Assembly: GCA_905208455.1 (NCBI GenBank)
Contig: CAJLPK010000033.1
Coordinates: 1 to 15,975 of the forward strand
Reading direction: 5' to 3'
DNA: 15,975 nucleotides
Origin: an uncultured Bacillota bacterium
GTDB taxonomy: Bacteria > Bacillota > Clostridia > Christensenellales > QAND01
Below are positions 1 to 6,397 of the stretch, one piece after another; the stretch's first letter is position 1, and each line of letters begins with the position of its first letter. The notes below the pieces were generated by a model, which made no database searches, was not told where the DNA came from, and saw nothing but the letters and a program-made list of their open reading frames with translations. The position numbers and the translations under genes are program-made.

Positions 1-132
1 CCGCGGCCCCTGCGGGCCGCGCAGTGCGGCAAGCTGTTCGTCCGGGATATCGGGAAACTCTATATTGTCATCCATAGAAGAGCAGGAACAAATACAGTTC
101 CGGCCTAAGCAATGGTTTCCATAGCAGTTCAT
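1..132 (-). CDS. Collagen-like protein, N-terminal part only (runs off the window)
   Basis: Read on the minus strand, an ATG at 132-130 opens a frame of 44 codons with no stop before the window edge. The first 19 residues hold five cysteines (C3, C8, C13, C15, C17). An acidic linker follows, and the last visible residues read LRGPQGPR, the start of Gly-X-Y triplets typical of bacterial collagen-like proteins. A very good ribosome binding site (AGGGGTGAT, complement of 142-150) stands 7 bases before this ATG. A second in-frame ATG at 75-73 is less well served. In Firmicutes such proteins are often surface or spore-coat (exosporium) components; that role is inference here. Only two triplets are visible, so the collagen call rests on little sequence. 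There is no signal peptide at the start, which fits a spore-surface protein better than a secreted one. Confidence 0.6.
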   Translation of the reverse strand, partial: MNCYGNHCLGRNCICSCSSMDDNIEFPDIPDEQLAALRGPQGPR

Positions 133-205
133 TGTGAAGATCACCCCTTCCTTATGTACTCTATTCAGAGAAGAGGGCCATGGCGCGTATAAACGGGAAA
201 ATGTA

Positions 206-238
206 AAAAGAGCCTATCCTTGATGGACAGGCTCTTTT
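206..238 (-). terminator. Rho-independent terminator behind the YeiH-like gene
   Basis: A 14-base arm at 206-219 pairs with 225-238 around a 5-base loop with one A/C mismatch. On the minus strand the stem is followed by a run of five T. It lies 20 bases past the stop codon of the minus-strand exporter gene and is nearly symmetric, so it could work in both directions. Confidence 0.85.
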
Positions 239-258
239 CAGGAAAATACAGCGCTTTG

Positions 259-1266
259 TCACCAAATGCCCAAAACCGTCTGCATGCCCAGGCTGACCAG
301 CGCAATGGATACCCAGCAGCAAAAGCCGGTCAAAATGGGCTTTCCGCCTGTTTTGATGAGCTGGACGATATTGGTATTTATGCCCACGGCTGCCATGGCC
401 ATGATGATGAGGAATTTGCTCAGATCCTTCAGGGGGCTGGTCACGCCGGCCGGCAGATGGAAGACCGTGGTAATGACGGCGGCCAGCACAAAGAAGAGCA
501 CAAAGAAGGGGAAAATCTTTTTCAGGCTGATTTTGGCCCCGTCCTCCTGCTTGGCCCGGCGGGTGCGGAAAAGCGCCAGCACGAGCGTGATGGGGATGAT
601 GGCCAGCGTGCGCGTCAGCTTTACGATGGTGGCGGCGTCCAGGGTATTGGAGCCGTGCATGCCGTCCCAGGCAGCGGCCGCGGCGGTCACGGAGGAGGTG
701 TCGTTGATCGCGGTGCCGGCAAACAGGCCGAAGCCGGTGTCCGAAAGCCCCAAAAGCCCGCCCAGCGTGGGAAAAATGAGCGCAGCCAGGATATTGAATA
801 AGAAGATCACGGAGATGGACTGGGCCACTTCCTCATCGCTGGCATCGATGACGGGGGCGGTGGCGGCAATGGCGGAACCGCCGCAGATGGAGGAGCCGAC
901 GCCGATCAGGATGGCGCTGTTCTTTTTCAGGCGCAGCGCCTTATACAGCACAAAGGCCATCAGAAGCGAAATGGTGATGGTGGATAGGATGATGGGGAGC
1001 GACTGCTTTCCCTTGGAAAGGATCTCGGATAGATTCATGCCAAAGCCAAGCAGCACCACGGCATATTGCAAAATCTTTTTGGAGGTAAAGGTGACCCCGC
1101 TGCGGCACCAATCCTTGCGGGGCATCAAAAGCGTGACGACCATGCCGATGAGGATGGCGAACACAGGGCCGCCTACCACCGGCAGCCATTGGCCCAGCGC
1201 CCAGGCAGGCAGCGCAATGGCAAGGCACAGCACAATGCCGGGCACAGTCCGTTTGATGGTCTCCAT
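259..1266 (-). CDS. yeiH: YeiH/UPF0324-family putative sulfate exporter
   Basis: This is a 335-residue multi-pass inner-membrane protein. It carries the family hallmarks GVGSSICGGSAIAATAPV (about residues 122-139) and FAGTAINDTSSVT (182-194), with roughly ten hydrophobic segments spread over the whole length; size is normal for the family. YeiH proteins are annotated as putative sulfate exporters, and the transported substrate is poorly proven. I chose the ATG at 1266, giving METIKRTVPG, because the hydrophobic core begins soon after it; a longer frame from a TTG at 1344 would add 26 residues unlike the family. The binding site before the chosen ATG is weak (AAAGG, about 12 bases away). The gene is divergent from a LysR-type gene, a pairing common for this family and for sulfur-related regulation, so the neighbour probably controls it. 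Confidence 0.9.
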   Translation of the reverse strand: METIKRTVPGIVLCLAIALPAWALGQWLPVVGGPVFAILIGMVVTLLMPRKDWCRSGVTFTSKKILQYAVVLLGFGMNLSEILSKGKQSLPIILSTITISLLMAFVLYKALRLKKNSAILIGVGSSICGGSAIAATAPVIDASDEEVAQSISVIFLFNILAALIFPTLGGLLGLSDTGFGLFAGTAINDTSSVTAAAAAWDGMHGSNTLDAATIVKLTRTLAIIPITLVLALFRTRRAKQEDGAKISLKKIFPFFVLFFVLAAVITTVFHLPAGVTSPLKDLSKFLIIMAMAAVGINTNIVQLIKTGGKPILTGFCCWVSIALVSLGMQTVLGIW

Positions 1267-1353
1267 ATCGCGTTCACAGCCTTTCGGATAAATTGACAGA
1301 GAAAAGGGGGCGCTTCGCCCCGTTCCGTTAAGCCAGTATAGCAAAAAAATGAA

Positions 1354-1378
1354 ATAAATAAAAATAATATATATTTAT
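1354..1378. promoter_or_regulatory. LysR-type operator candidate in the yeiH-lysR divergent gap
   Basis: ATAAATA (1354-1360) and TATTTAT (1372-1378) form a perfect inverted repeat with an 11-base spacer. Inside it, ATAA-N7-TTAT (1364-1378) fits the classic T-N11-A box of LysR-type regulators, at T1365 and A1377. It lies 44 bases before the lysR start codon and about 90 bases from the exporter start, where an autoregulatory and activation site is expected. The region is very AT-rich, so chance symmetry is possible. Confidence 0.45.
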
Positions 1379-1421
1379 AAAATGATAAGAATATATTATG
1401 ATATAGGCGGAGGAACTTACT

Positions 1422-2306
1422 ATGCTGGATTATCGCATTGAAAGCTTTTTGATGGTATGCAGGACCATGAGCATCACCAAAGCAGCCCAGGCGCTGCATA
1501 TCACACAGCCAGCCGTTTCCCAGCACATCAAGGCGCTGGAAAAGCAGTACGGCACGGCGCTGGTCGCCTATCAGGGCAAAAAACTGGGGCTGACCCAGGC
1601 GGGGCGCATGCTGTGCCAGGCAGCACGCACCATGCGGCAGGACGCGGCGCAGCTGCAAAAACGCATCGCTTCTTTGGGCCGGGAGCAGCCTGTGCTGCGC
1701 TTCGGCGCTACGCTGACCGTCGGCGAATATGCCATGCCGCCTGTGCTGGCGCACTACCTGGAGCAGCACCCGGACGCACAGATTGCCATGCGGGTGGCGG
1801 ATACAAAGCAGCTGCTGCGTGCGCTGGATGACGGCGCGATTGACTTTGCCATCGTAGAGGGGGCGTTCCCGCAAAGCATATACGACGCTTTGCTGTTTTG
1901 CAGAGAACGCTTTTTGCCGGTATGCGGCCCGGCCTATCCGCTGCCCGATGCCGCATGCCGCATCCACGACCTGCTGGCAGAGCGCCTGCTTGTACGCGAG
2001 CAGGGCTCCGGCACCCGCCATATCCTGGAGCACTATTTGGAGGGCAAAAACCTATCCATCCAAGACTTTGCGGGCTGCGTGGAGGCCAGCAGCCTGACCG
2101 CCCTCAAAGCCCTCGCCAAGGCGGGCTGCGGCGTCACCTTTTTATACGAAACCGCCGTCAAGGAGGAGCTGGCGCAGGGCGCCCTGCGCGCCATCCCCCT
2201 CCGGGATTTTGACATACGGCACGATTTTTCCTTTCTCTGGCGCCGCGGCAGTCAGTTTGCCTCGCAGTATAAGGAGATTTACCGGGATTTTTTGCGTACT
2301 ATATAG
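1422..2306 (+). CDS. LysR-type transcriptional regulator (CysL/YeiE-like by context)
   Basis: A 294-residue protein of normal length for the family. The N-terminal winged helix-turn-helix covers about residues 3-62, with the recognition region SITKAAQALHITQPAVSQHI at 17-36, a near-textbook LysR motif. A linker helix follows (about 60-88). The effector-binding domain of periplasmic-binding-protein fold runs from about 90 to 290, beginning LRFGATLTVGEYAMP. The start is clear: GGAGG at 1409-1413 stands 8 bases before the ATG. The gene is divergent from the YeiH-family exporter, which suggests that it senses a sulfur compound or related anion and activates that exporter; the ligand is inference. 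No strong terminator was seen behind it. Confidence 0.93.
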   Translation: MLDYRIESFLMVCRTMSITKAAQALHITQPAVSQHIKALEKQYGTALVAYQGKKLGLTQAGRMLCQAARTMRQDAAQLQKRIASLGREQPVLRFGATLTVGEYAMPPVLAHYLEQHPDAQIAMRVADTKQLLRALDDGAIDFAIVEGAFPQSIYDALLFCRERFLPVCGPAYPLPDAACRIHDLLAERLLVREQGSGTRHILEHYLEGKNLSIQDFAGCVEASSLTALKALAKAGCGVTFLYETAVKEELAQGALRAIPLRDFDIRHDFSFLWRRGSQFASQYKEIYRDFLRTI

Positions 2307-2344
2307 GCTCTTATCAATCCGGCTTTATTCGGCTGAAAAATAGA

Positions 2345-2373
2345 TTGACACTATTATATTTCTATGTAACAAT
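2345..2373 (+). promoter_or_regulatory. Probable sigma-A promoter of the exported protein/lipoprotein operon
   Basis: A consensus -35 TTGACA (2345-2350) is followed after 17 bases by AACAAT (2368-2373), preceded by TG at 2365-2366, an extended -10 pattern. The surrounding DNA is AT-rich compared with its neighbours. It lies about 90 bases before the first gene of the operon. Confidence 0.6.
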
Positions 2374-2406
2374 TTAATTACCAAGAGATGGAAAGGCGTG
2401 ATTCCG

Positions 2407-2460
2407 ATGCGCTGGATCAAAGGAGGAGACAGAGAACAAAAAAAGACGCGGAGGTTTTGA
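2407..2460 (+). CDS. Possible 17-aa leader peptide
   Basis: A short frame (MRWIKGGDREQKKTRRF) begins at an ATG with AAAGGCGTGAT at 2393-2403 just before it. It ends 3 bases before the start codon of the next gene and contains that gene's binding site, so it could couple translation. The product is very basic and resembles nothing I know. The GGAGGAG inside it (2422-2428) may simply be a stray motif. Low confidence that it is translated. Confidence 0.2.
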   Translation: MRWIKGGDREQKKTRRF

Positions 2461-2463
2461 CAG

Positions 2464-2970
2464 ATGAAAAAATATAGATATGTTGGTTTGTTGCTTGCTG
2501 TTGTGATGTCTGTGCTTGTTTTCTCGGGAACGGCGTTTGCCGCGCCGGATGAGAATACGCAGTGGCTTATGGAATTGATCGATAGGTCGACTGACCCGGC
2601 GGAGAAAGCAGAGCTGGAAACTCTTCTAGAGGATATTCAAAGCGGAGAAGCGAGATGGATAGAAGTACAGCCCGAGAATAAGATCCGTACACAAAGGAGA
2701 GATTCTATCCGCAGGTACAGCGATCCTATCACAAAGCCGGGTTATACAGTTGGCACGTTTCAGTTGAAGCTTGGCTTTACGGATGCGGGCGCTTATATAG
2801 GGGTTGCAGATTATTGGCATACAAAAGCAGCCTCTGTTACGGTGCTTACCATGAAACGCTGCGGCTTTGCCGAATACCCTGCGAATAAAGCAGTTCGGGC
2901 TGTGGAGGAGTACCACTTAGAGGCGGCCCAGATCCGTGACTTCATAGAAACGGATACTTTCTACTATTAA
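2464..2970 (+). CDS. Exported protein of unknown function, 168 aa
   Basis: The N-terminus is a classic Sec signal peptide: MKKYR, a hydrophobic stretch at about residues 7-24, then SGTAFA and a predicted cleavage before A27. The mature protein is about 140 residues, mixed in charge, with an acidic helical part (28-60), a segment rich in Arg around 74-85, and a Gly/Tyr/Phe-rich region after it; it holds a single cysteine, C139. I do not recognise a family. The start is supported by GGAGG at 2450-2454, 9 bases before the ATG. It is followed after 13 bases by a probable lipoprotein, so the two are likely co-transcribed and act outside the membrane. Its base composition is lower in GC than the surrounding chromosome, which hints at a different history. 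Confidence 0.75.
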   Translation: MKKYRYVGLLLAVVMSVLVFSGTAFAAPDENTQWLMELIDRSTDPAEKAELETLLEDIQSGEARWIEVQPENKIRTQRRDSIRRYSDPITKPGYTVGTFQLKLGFTDAGAYIGVADYWHTKAASVTVLTMKRCGFAEYPANKAVRAVEEYHLEAAQIRDFIETDTFYY

Positions 2971-2983
2971 GAGGGGAAAGAAA

Positions 2984-3589
2984 ATGAAGCATCATCCTTT
3001 CAAGGCCATCTATGCTGTGGCCGTATCTGCGCTTGTGCTTCTCGCGGCTTACGGCTGTGCCGCCCGGCCGGAGGATACGCTGAATCAGGCGCTGGGGGCG
3101 CTCAACGCGCAGCAGGCGGGGCAGTTTCGGATCCTGAACCTGTCCGAGGACGGCGAAACGCTGTCCGCCGCCGTGGATTATGCGTTTGAAAACGGAGCGC
3201 CCCACTTTACCCATCAGGGATGGGACGCCGAAGGCGTCCAAAGCGAAACGCGATATCAAGACGGCAAGCTCATCCTCCCGGAAGGAGAGCTTCCGGAAAC
3301 GGTGCTGGAAAATACCACCCAATACCGTACGCTGTCCGAAATCGCTGGGGTGGATCTTGCGCCGTTGCAAAAGGGCGAAATACAGGCCATCACGTGTGAG
3401 CCGGATGAAAACGGCAGCCGGGTCTATACCGTGGAGATGAAGCAAACCGTTGTCACAGAACAGGCGCCGTATGCCTCGGTATGGGGCGCCAAATACCGCC
3501 GGTATGCCGTGGACGGCGCCGGCCGTGTGGTGCGCATAGACGTGGGCAGCGATGGGCCGTATACCATGGCGGTCGTCTTTGCCTCATAA
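2984..3589 (+). CDS. Probable lipoprotein of unknown function, 201 aa
   Basis: The first 25 residues (MKHHPFKAIY, a hydrophobic stretch, then LLAAYGC) look like a lipoprotein signal with C25 as the lipidated residue; Tyr at -2 makes the lipobox slightly unusual. The rest is a soluble extracellular domain of about 175 residues, alternating short beta-like stretches and polar turns, with a Glu/Asp-rich middle. No family was recognised. A GAGGGGAAAG binding site (2972-2981) directly precedes the ATG. It is the second gene of an apparent operon with the exported protein upstream and ends just before a strong hairpin. Its GC content is that of the bulk chromosome, unlike its partner. Confidence 0.8.
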   Translation: MKHHPFKAIYAVAVSALVLLAAYGCAARPEDTLNQALGALNAQQAGQFRILNLSEDGETLSAAVDYAFENGAPHFTHQGWDAEGVQSETRYQDGKLILPEGELPETVLENTTQYRTLSEIAGVDLAPLQKGEIQAITCEPDENGSRVYTVEMKQTVVTEQAPYASVWGAKYRRYAVDGAGRVVRIDVGSDGPYTMAVVFAS

Positions 3590-3608
3590 CAGACGAGAAT
3601 AAATAACA

Positions 3609-3640
3609 AAAGACCCGAAACCATACAGTTTCGGGTCTTT
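3609..3640. terminator. Bidirectional terminator: lipoprotein operon and original tRNA-Arg end
   Basis: A perfect 13-bp stem, AAAGACCCGAAAC (3609-3621) with GTTTCGGGTCTTT (3628-3640), has a 6-base loop. On the minus strand it lies directly behind the 3' end of the tRNA-Arg fragment, so it is probably the terminator the tRNA used before the element arrived. On the plus strand it closes the lipoprotein operon. Confidence 0.8.
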
Positions 3641-3693
3641 GTGGTGTACCAGAAGGGATTCGAACCCCCGACCTTTTGATTCGTAGTCAAACG
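3638..3693 (-). repeat. Left attachment repeat: displaced 3' part of tRNA-Arg
   Basis: These 56 bases are identical to 11403-11458. On the minus strand they read from the anticodon region through the variable loop, T arm, acceptor strand and encoded CCA (complement of 3642-3644) into a few T. No 5' half of the tRNA is present here; bases after 3693 differ completely from the tRNA. This is the left junction of the integrated element, the original chromosomal 3' end left behind after integration. Confidence 0.95.
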
Positions 3694-3703
3694 TACGCCA
3701 TGT

Positions 3704-3735
3704 CGGCGTGTTTTTGGAAATATCCAAAAACGCCG
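3704..3735 (-). terminator. Hairpin behind the integrase gene
   Basis: CGGCG-tg-TTTTTGGA (3704-3718) pairs with TCCAAAAACGCCG (3723-3735) apart from a two-base bulge, around a short aata loop. It lies about 100 bases past the integrase stop codon on the minus strand. It may end the repressor-integrase transcript or shield the att site; no clean T-run follows. Confidence 0.45.
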
Positions 3736-3803
3736 AGAAATCGGGATTTTTTCGCCGTAGCTCTCCTTGCATTTCGGAGAATCGCGGGGCTTTGGTACAA
3801 AAA

Positions 3804-3822
3804 ATAGTACACTGTGTACTAT
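3804..3822. repeat. 19-bp perfect palindrome next to the integrase stop, possible arm-type site
   Basis: ATAGTACAC (3804-3812) and GTGTACTAT (3814-3822) flank a single T. The half TAGTACAC recurs near the other end of the element at 11330-11337. Sites shared by both ends of an integrated element are candidates for integrase arm binding or excisionase binding. It also sits 10 bases past the integrase stop codon, so a transcriptional role is possible. Confidence 0.4.
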
Positions 3823-3831
3823 CCCTGCGCC

Positions 3832-4977
3832 CTATTTTTCCAAAATTTCCCGCAGCATATCGGCGGCTTTTTTGTCGTTTTTGGCATAGGCATGCCCGTA
3901 AATATCCATCGTGGTAGACGCCTTGGCATGCCCCAAGCGCTTTTTTACCGTCTCTATGTCCATACCGCCTGCAATGAGCAGGGACGCGCCGGTGTGCCTG
4001 AGGTCATGCAAACGGATATGCGGGAGATCATGGCGCTGTAAGAACTTGGCAAACCATCTGGTGGGGGTATCCGGGTGCATCCTCGCCCCGTTCCATTGGG
4101 TAAAAACCGCGTTGCTCTGCCAATCCTCTGCCAGGCGCAGCCTGTCGGCGTTTTGTACGGCCCTCCAGCGGCGCAGGGCCAGGTATACGTTGGTGGGCAC
4201 GGCAATCGTGCGCGTACCGCTGGCGGTTTTCGGCCGCTTTAGCGCCACGCCCTGCCCCGGCACATAGGCGGCGGCCTGCCGGATGGTGATAACGCTGGAA
4301 AGCAGGTCCACGTCGTCCCAGTCCAGGGCCACCATTTCCCCGCGGCGCAGCTGCCCGTACAGCGCCAAAAGCACATACGCCTGCCATTGTACCGGCTCTG
4401 TATGCAGGCACGCCAGCATGGCGGCGGCCTGTTCGTCCGTGTAGGGCGTGATTTCCTTGGTATCGCGCCTAGGCGCTTCCACAGAATCGGCGGGGTTGAA
4501 GGGAAGAATCTGCCAACGAACCGCGGCGCCCAGCATGTTATGCAAAAGGGTGTGGTATTTGTGCTTGGTAGCCCCGGAAATCTCGTCTTGGTCAAGCCGG
4601 GCATAGAACTGGTGCAGCGTGCGCGGCTGTATATCCCGCAGCTTCACACGGCCCAGATAGGGCAGTATCCGGCCGGTAAGCAAAACCATGTAATGATGCT
4701 TGGTTTTTTCGGAAAGGCCGCGCCTGTCGGCATAATCCCGAAACCACAGGGCGGCGAACTGCTCCAGCGTCAAGCTGCTGTCGCTGTTGACGCGCCCGGT
4801 TTCATACTGCGCCAGCAAAAGGGCGGTTTGCTTTTCCGCTTCCCGGCGCTGGGCGGTTTCCGTCATGCGGGGGTCAAGGTGAATCGTGCGCCGGATCAAC
4901 TGCTTTCTGCCGGATTCATACCCGCAGCACACGGTGATCATCCACCGGCCCTTTCCTCTGTTCACTGGTTTAACCAT
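3832..4977 (-). CDS. int: Tyrosine site-specific integrase
   Basis: A 381-residue phage-type integrase. Residues 1-60 form the small N-terminal arm-binding domain, about 68-165 the SAM-like core-binding domain (LEQFAALWF onward), and 175-375 the catalytic domain. The catalytic set is complete: Arg in QLRRGEM (R211), Lys in RPKTASGTR (K250), HDLRH (H324, R327), LGH (H350) and the Tyr nucleophile in MDIYGH (Y360). It should recombine the 3' end of tRNA-Arg, matching the 56-bp repeats beside it. The ATG at 4977 follows AAGGGGGG on the minus strand. It begins 11 bases after the repressor stop, so the two are one leftward operon and integrase may be expressed in the lysogenic state. Nothing looks broken. 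Confidence 0.96.
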   Translation of the reverse strand: MVKPVNRGKGRWMITVCCGYESGRKQLIRRTIHLDPRMTETAQRREAEKQTALLLAQYETGRVNSDSSLTLEQFAALWFRDYADRRGLSEKTKHHYMVLLTGRILPYLGRVKLRDIQPRTLHQFYARLDQDEISGATKHKYHTLLHNMLGAAVRWQILPFNPADSVEAPRRDTKEITPYTDEQAAAMLACLHTEPVQWQAYVLLALYGQLRRGEMVALDWDDVDLLSSVITIRQAAAYVPGQGVALKRPKTASGTRTIAVPTNVYLALRRWRAVQNADRLRLAEDWQSNAVFTQWNGARMHPDTPTRWFAKFLQRHDLPHIRLHDLRHTGASLLIAGGMDIETVKKRLGHAKASTTMDIYGHAYAKNDKKAADMLREILEK

Positions 4978-4988
4978 GCTTGCCCCCC

Positions 4989-6038
4989 TTAAAACTTGGC
5001 CCGAAGCTCCATCACGCGCCCTAAAACGCGCACAGGCAGGCTTTCCACCTCGTCCATGGTGTAAAACATCGGCGTATAGGCCGGGTTCATGGAAACCAGG
5101 CTTACGCCGTTTTTGTGTTTGACAAACTTTTTGCAGGTGGCGTCGTCGCCGTTGACCATGACGATGGCAATGTCGCCGCTGTCCACGACGTCCTGCTTGC
5201 GCACGATGACCACATCGCCGCTGCTTATTTTGGGCTCCATGCTGTCCCCTTTGATTTGCAGGGCGAAAAAGTCCCCGGTCTTTGCCATTTCCTCATCGAT
5301 TTCTTCATAGTCTATCACATCCTGCACAGCTTCCACCGGGATACCGGCCGCCACGCGGCCCAGCACCGGGATTTTGACGCCCTTTTTACGTGGGGCTATA
5401 TCAGGGCTATATCCGAGGATGTAGTCTATTGTTACTCCGTACATGTCGCATAGTTTGATTAGTGTGTTTTGATTTGGCGTAGTAATTCCCCTTTCCCATT
5501 GGCTAACAGCCGTTTGATTTACATACAACCTATCAGCAAGTTCTTTTTGAGATAACCCGCTTTTAATCCTTAATTGCCTTAGCCTATTATCCATGCAGTG
5601 ATTTCCAATTAAATCGTCTATGGATACATCAAAAATTTCAGCAATTTTCTGGATTGTTTCAAAATTAGGCTCCCTTTTTCCAGTTTCCCACATGGCAATC
5701 GTGCCGTTTGCAACATGTAATTTACGGGCTAATTCAACTTGGGTTAAGCCTACACGTTTACGTAACGCTTTTAGATTATAAGAGAACAAAATACTCACTT
5801 CTTTACGCGGGGCATATGTATCATTTCCGGCCCAAAGCCTAGCGGATGAAGTCTCACGGCCTAAGAGATAGTCTACCGATACGCCGAAAAAGTCAGCAAG
5901 TTTTATTTTGTTTTTATCGTCTATTTCAAACTTTCCATTCTCCCACCCGGACAATGTACTTTGAGCAACACCTAAGAAATTGGCAAGTTCTCCTTGTTTT
6001 AGCCCTTTTTGTTTTCGTAATCTTGAAAGTTGCAGCAT
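4989..6038 (-). CDS. Triple-HTH (XRE x3) repressor with S24 LexA/CI-type autocleavage domain
   Basis: A 349-residue repressor with three successive XRE helix-turn-helix domains: about residues 3-60 (LRKQKGLKQGELANFLGVAQ), 87-145 (LRKRVGLTQVELARKLHVAN) and 152-210 (LRQLRIKSGLSQKELADRLY). From about 222 an S24 peptidase domain follows. The self-cleavage bond is A231-G232 (RVAAGIP), the Ser is S266 in GDSMEP, and the Lys is K303 in ATCKKF, the 37-residue spacing of LexA and UmuD. Common CI/LexA-type repressors have one DNA-binding domain; three in one chain is unusual. The ATG at 6038 follows a clean GGAGG on the minus strand. It is divergent from the Cro-like gene across four operator-like sites and upstream of the integrase. 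It should keep the element silent and be inactivated by RecA-stimulated cleavage during SOS. The reading frame is intact throughout, so this is not an artefact of a frameshift. Confidence 0.93.
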   Translation of the reverse strand: MLQLSRLRKQKGLKQGELANFLGVAQSTLSGWENGKFEIDDKNKIKLADFFGVSVDYLLGRETSSARLWAGNDTYAPRKEVSILFSYNLKALRKRVGLTQVELARKLHVANGTIAMWETGKREPNFETIQKIAEIFDVSIDDLIGNHCMDNRLRQLRIKSGLSQKELADRLYVNQTAVSQWERGITTPNQNTLIKLCDMYGVTIDYILGYSPDIAPRKKGVKIPVLGRVAAGIPVEAVQDVIDYEEIDEEMAKTGDFFALQIKGDSMEPKISSGDVVIVRKQDVVDSGDIAIVMVNGDDATCKKFVKHKNGVSLVSMNPAYTPMFYTMDEVESLPVRVLGRVMELRAKF

Positions 6039-6070
6039 GTTTCGATACCTCCGTATATCAGGATACTTGA

Positions 6071-6098
6071 TATATAGAATAAATCAATATAATATCAA
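6071..6098 (-). promoter_or_regulatory. Leftward promoter for repressor and integrase
   Basis: On the minus strand TTGATA (complement of 6093-6098) and TATATA (complement of 6071-6076) are 16 bases apart, giving a start about 25-30 bases before the repressor ATG. It overlaps operator sites 1 and 2, as expected for autoregulation. Confidence 0.5.
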
Positions 6099-6116
6099 CA
6101 AAATTGAAAATAGATA

Positions 6117-6145
6117 TTGATTTATCGGAAAACTTGATTTATAAT
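6117..6145 (+). promoter_or_regulatory. Strong rightward (early lytic) promoter
   Basis: TTGATT (6117-6122) and a perfect TATAAT (6140-6145) are 17 bases apart. Transcription would start near 6152, just before the Cro-like gene. Operator-like sites 3 and 4 lie on the spacer and the -10, so repressor binding would block it. Confidence 0.75.
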
Positions 6146-6182
6146 ATCAATAAACTTGAAAATCAAAGGAGTGTGCTAGAAG

Positions 6183-6395
6183 TTGAATCTTACAATGCTA
6201 CGAAAACAGGCGGGTGTAACACAAAAAGACATTGCGCAAGCGTTAGGCGTTGCACAGTCCACTGTTGCCATGTGGGAAGCGCGGCACAATCTGCCGCGTG
6301 CGTCTATGCTTCCAGCTCTAGCGTCTATTTTGAAGTGCAGTATAGATGCCCTGTTTGAAGATGACGCACACCCCACCCTCGCAAAGGAGGCATAA
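6183..6395 (+). CDS. Cro-like XRE-family regulator, 70 aa
   Basis: A single XRE helix-turn-helix protein; residues 5-60 (LRKQAGVTQKDIAQALGVAQSTVAMWE...) are a typical HTH_3 domain ending in SIDALF. Size and position (first gene of the rightward operon, facing the repressor) match Cro. The start is probably TTG at 6183, with AAAGGAG at 6165-6171 in front; a stop at 6177-6179 rules out anything longer, and the ATG at 6195 would begin too close to the first helix. Its recognition region (VAQSTVAMWE) resembles parts of repressor domains 1 and 2 (VAQSTLSGWE, VANGTIAMWE), in keeping with shared operators. Expected role: shutting off the repressor after induction. Confidence 0.88.
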   Translation: MNLTMLRKQAGVTQKDIAQALGVAQSTVAMWEARHNLPRASMLPALASILKCSIDALFEDDAHPTLAKEA

Positions 6396-6397
6396 CG

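Larger units (their letters stand above)
6054..6162. promoter_or_regulatory. Four-site operator array between repressor and Cro-like genes
   Basis: Four sites share the layout TATCA-N7-TGA. Site 1 is TATATCA-N7-TGATATA, a perfect inverted repeat (6054-6074). Site 2 is ATATCA-N7-TGAAAA (6092-6110). Site 3 is a weaker TTATCG-N7-TGATTT (6122-6140). Site 4 is ATATCA-N7-TGAAAA (6144-6162), almost identical to site 2 over 20 bases. Centres lie at about 6064, 6101, 6131 and 6153, that is 37, 30 and 22 bases apart. Sites 3 and 4 cover the rightward promoter spacer and -10; sites 1 and 2 cover the leftward promoter. This matches an operator region for the repressor and the Cro-like protein. Confidence 0.7.

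Noticed and set aside
266..1291. Long open frame (341 codons) on the plus strand opposite the YeiH-like gene
   Set aside because: It is the mirror of a well-supported membrane protein gene. Its composition (many Met, Ser, Pro) is that of an antisense frame, and there is no binding site.
3638..3693. A second, complete tRNA-Arg gene at the left end
   Set aside because: Only the 3' part from the anticodon stem onward is present; bases after 3693 cannot form the D arm or the 5' acceptor strand.
3708..3917. Short plus-strand frames near the left end of the element
   Set aside because: They cross a strong hairpin and the integrase 3' end, lack binding sites and show no protein-like pattern.
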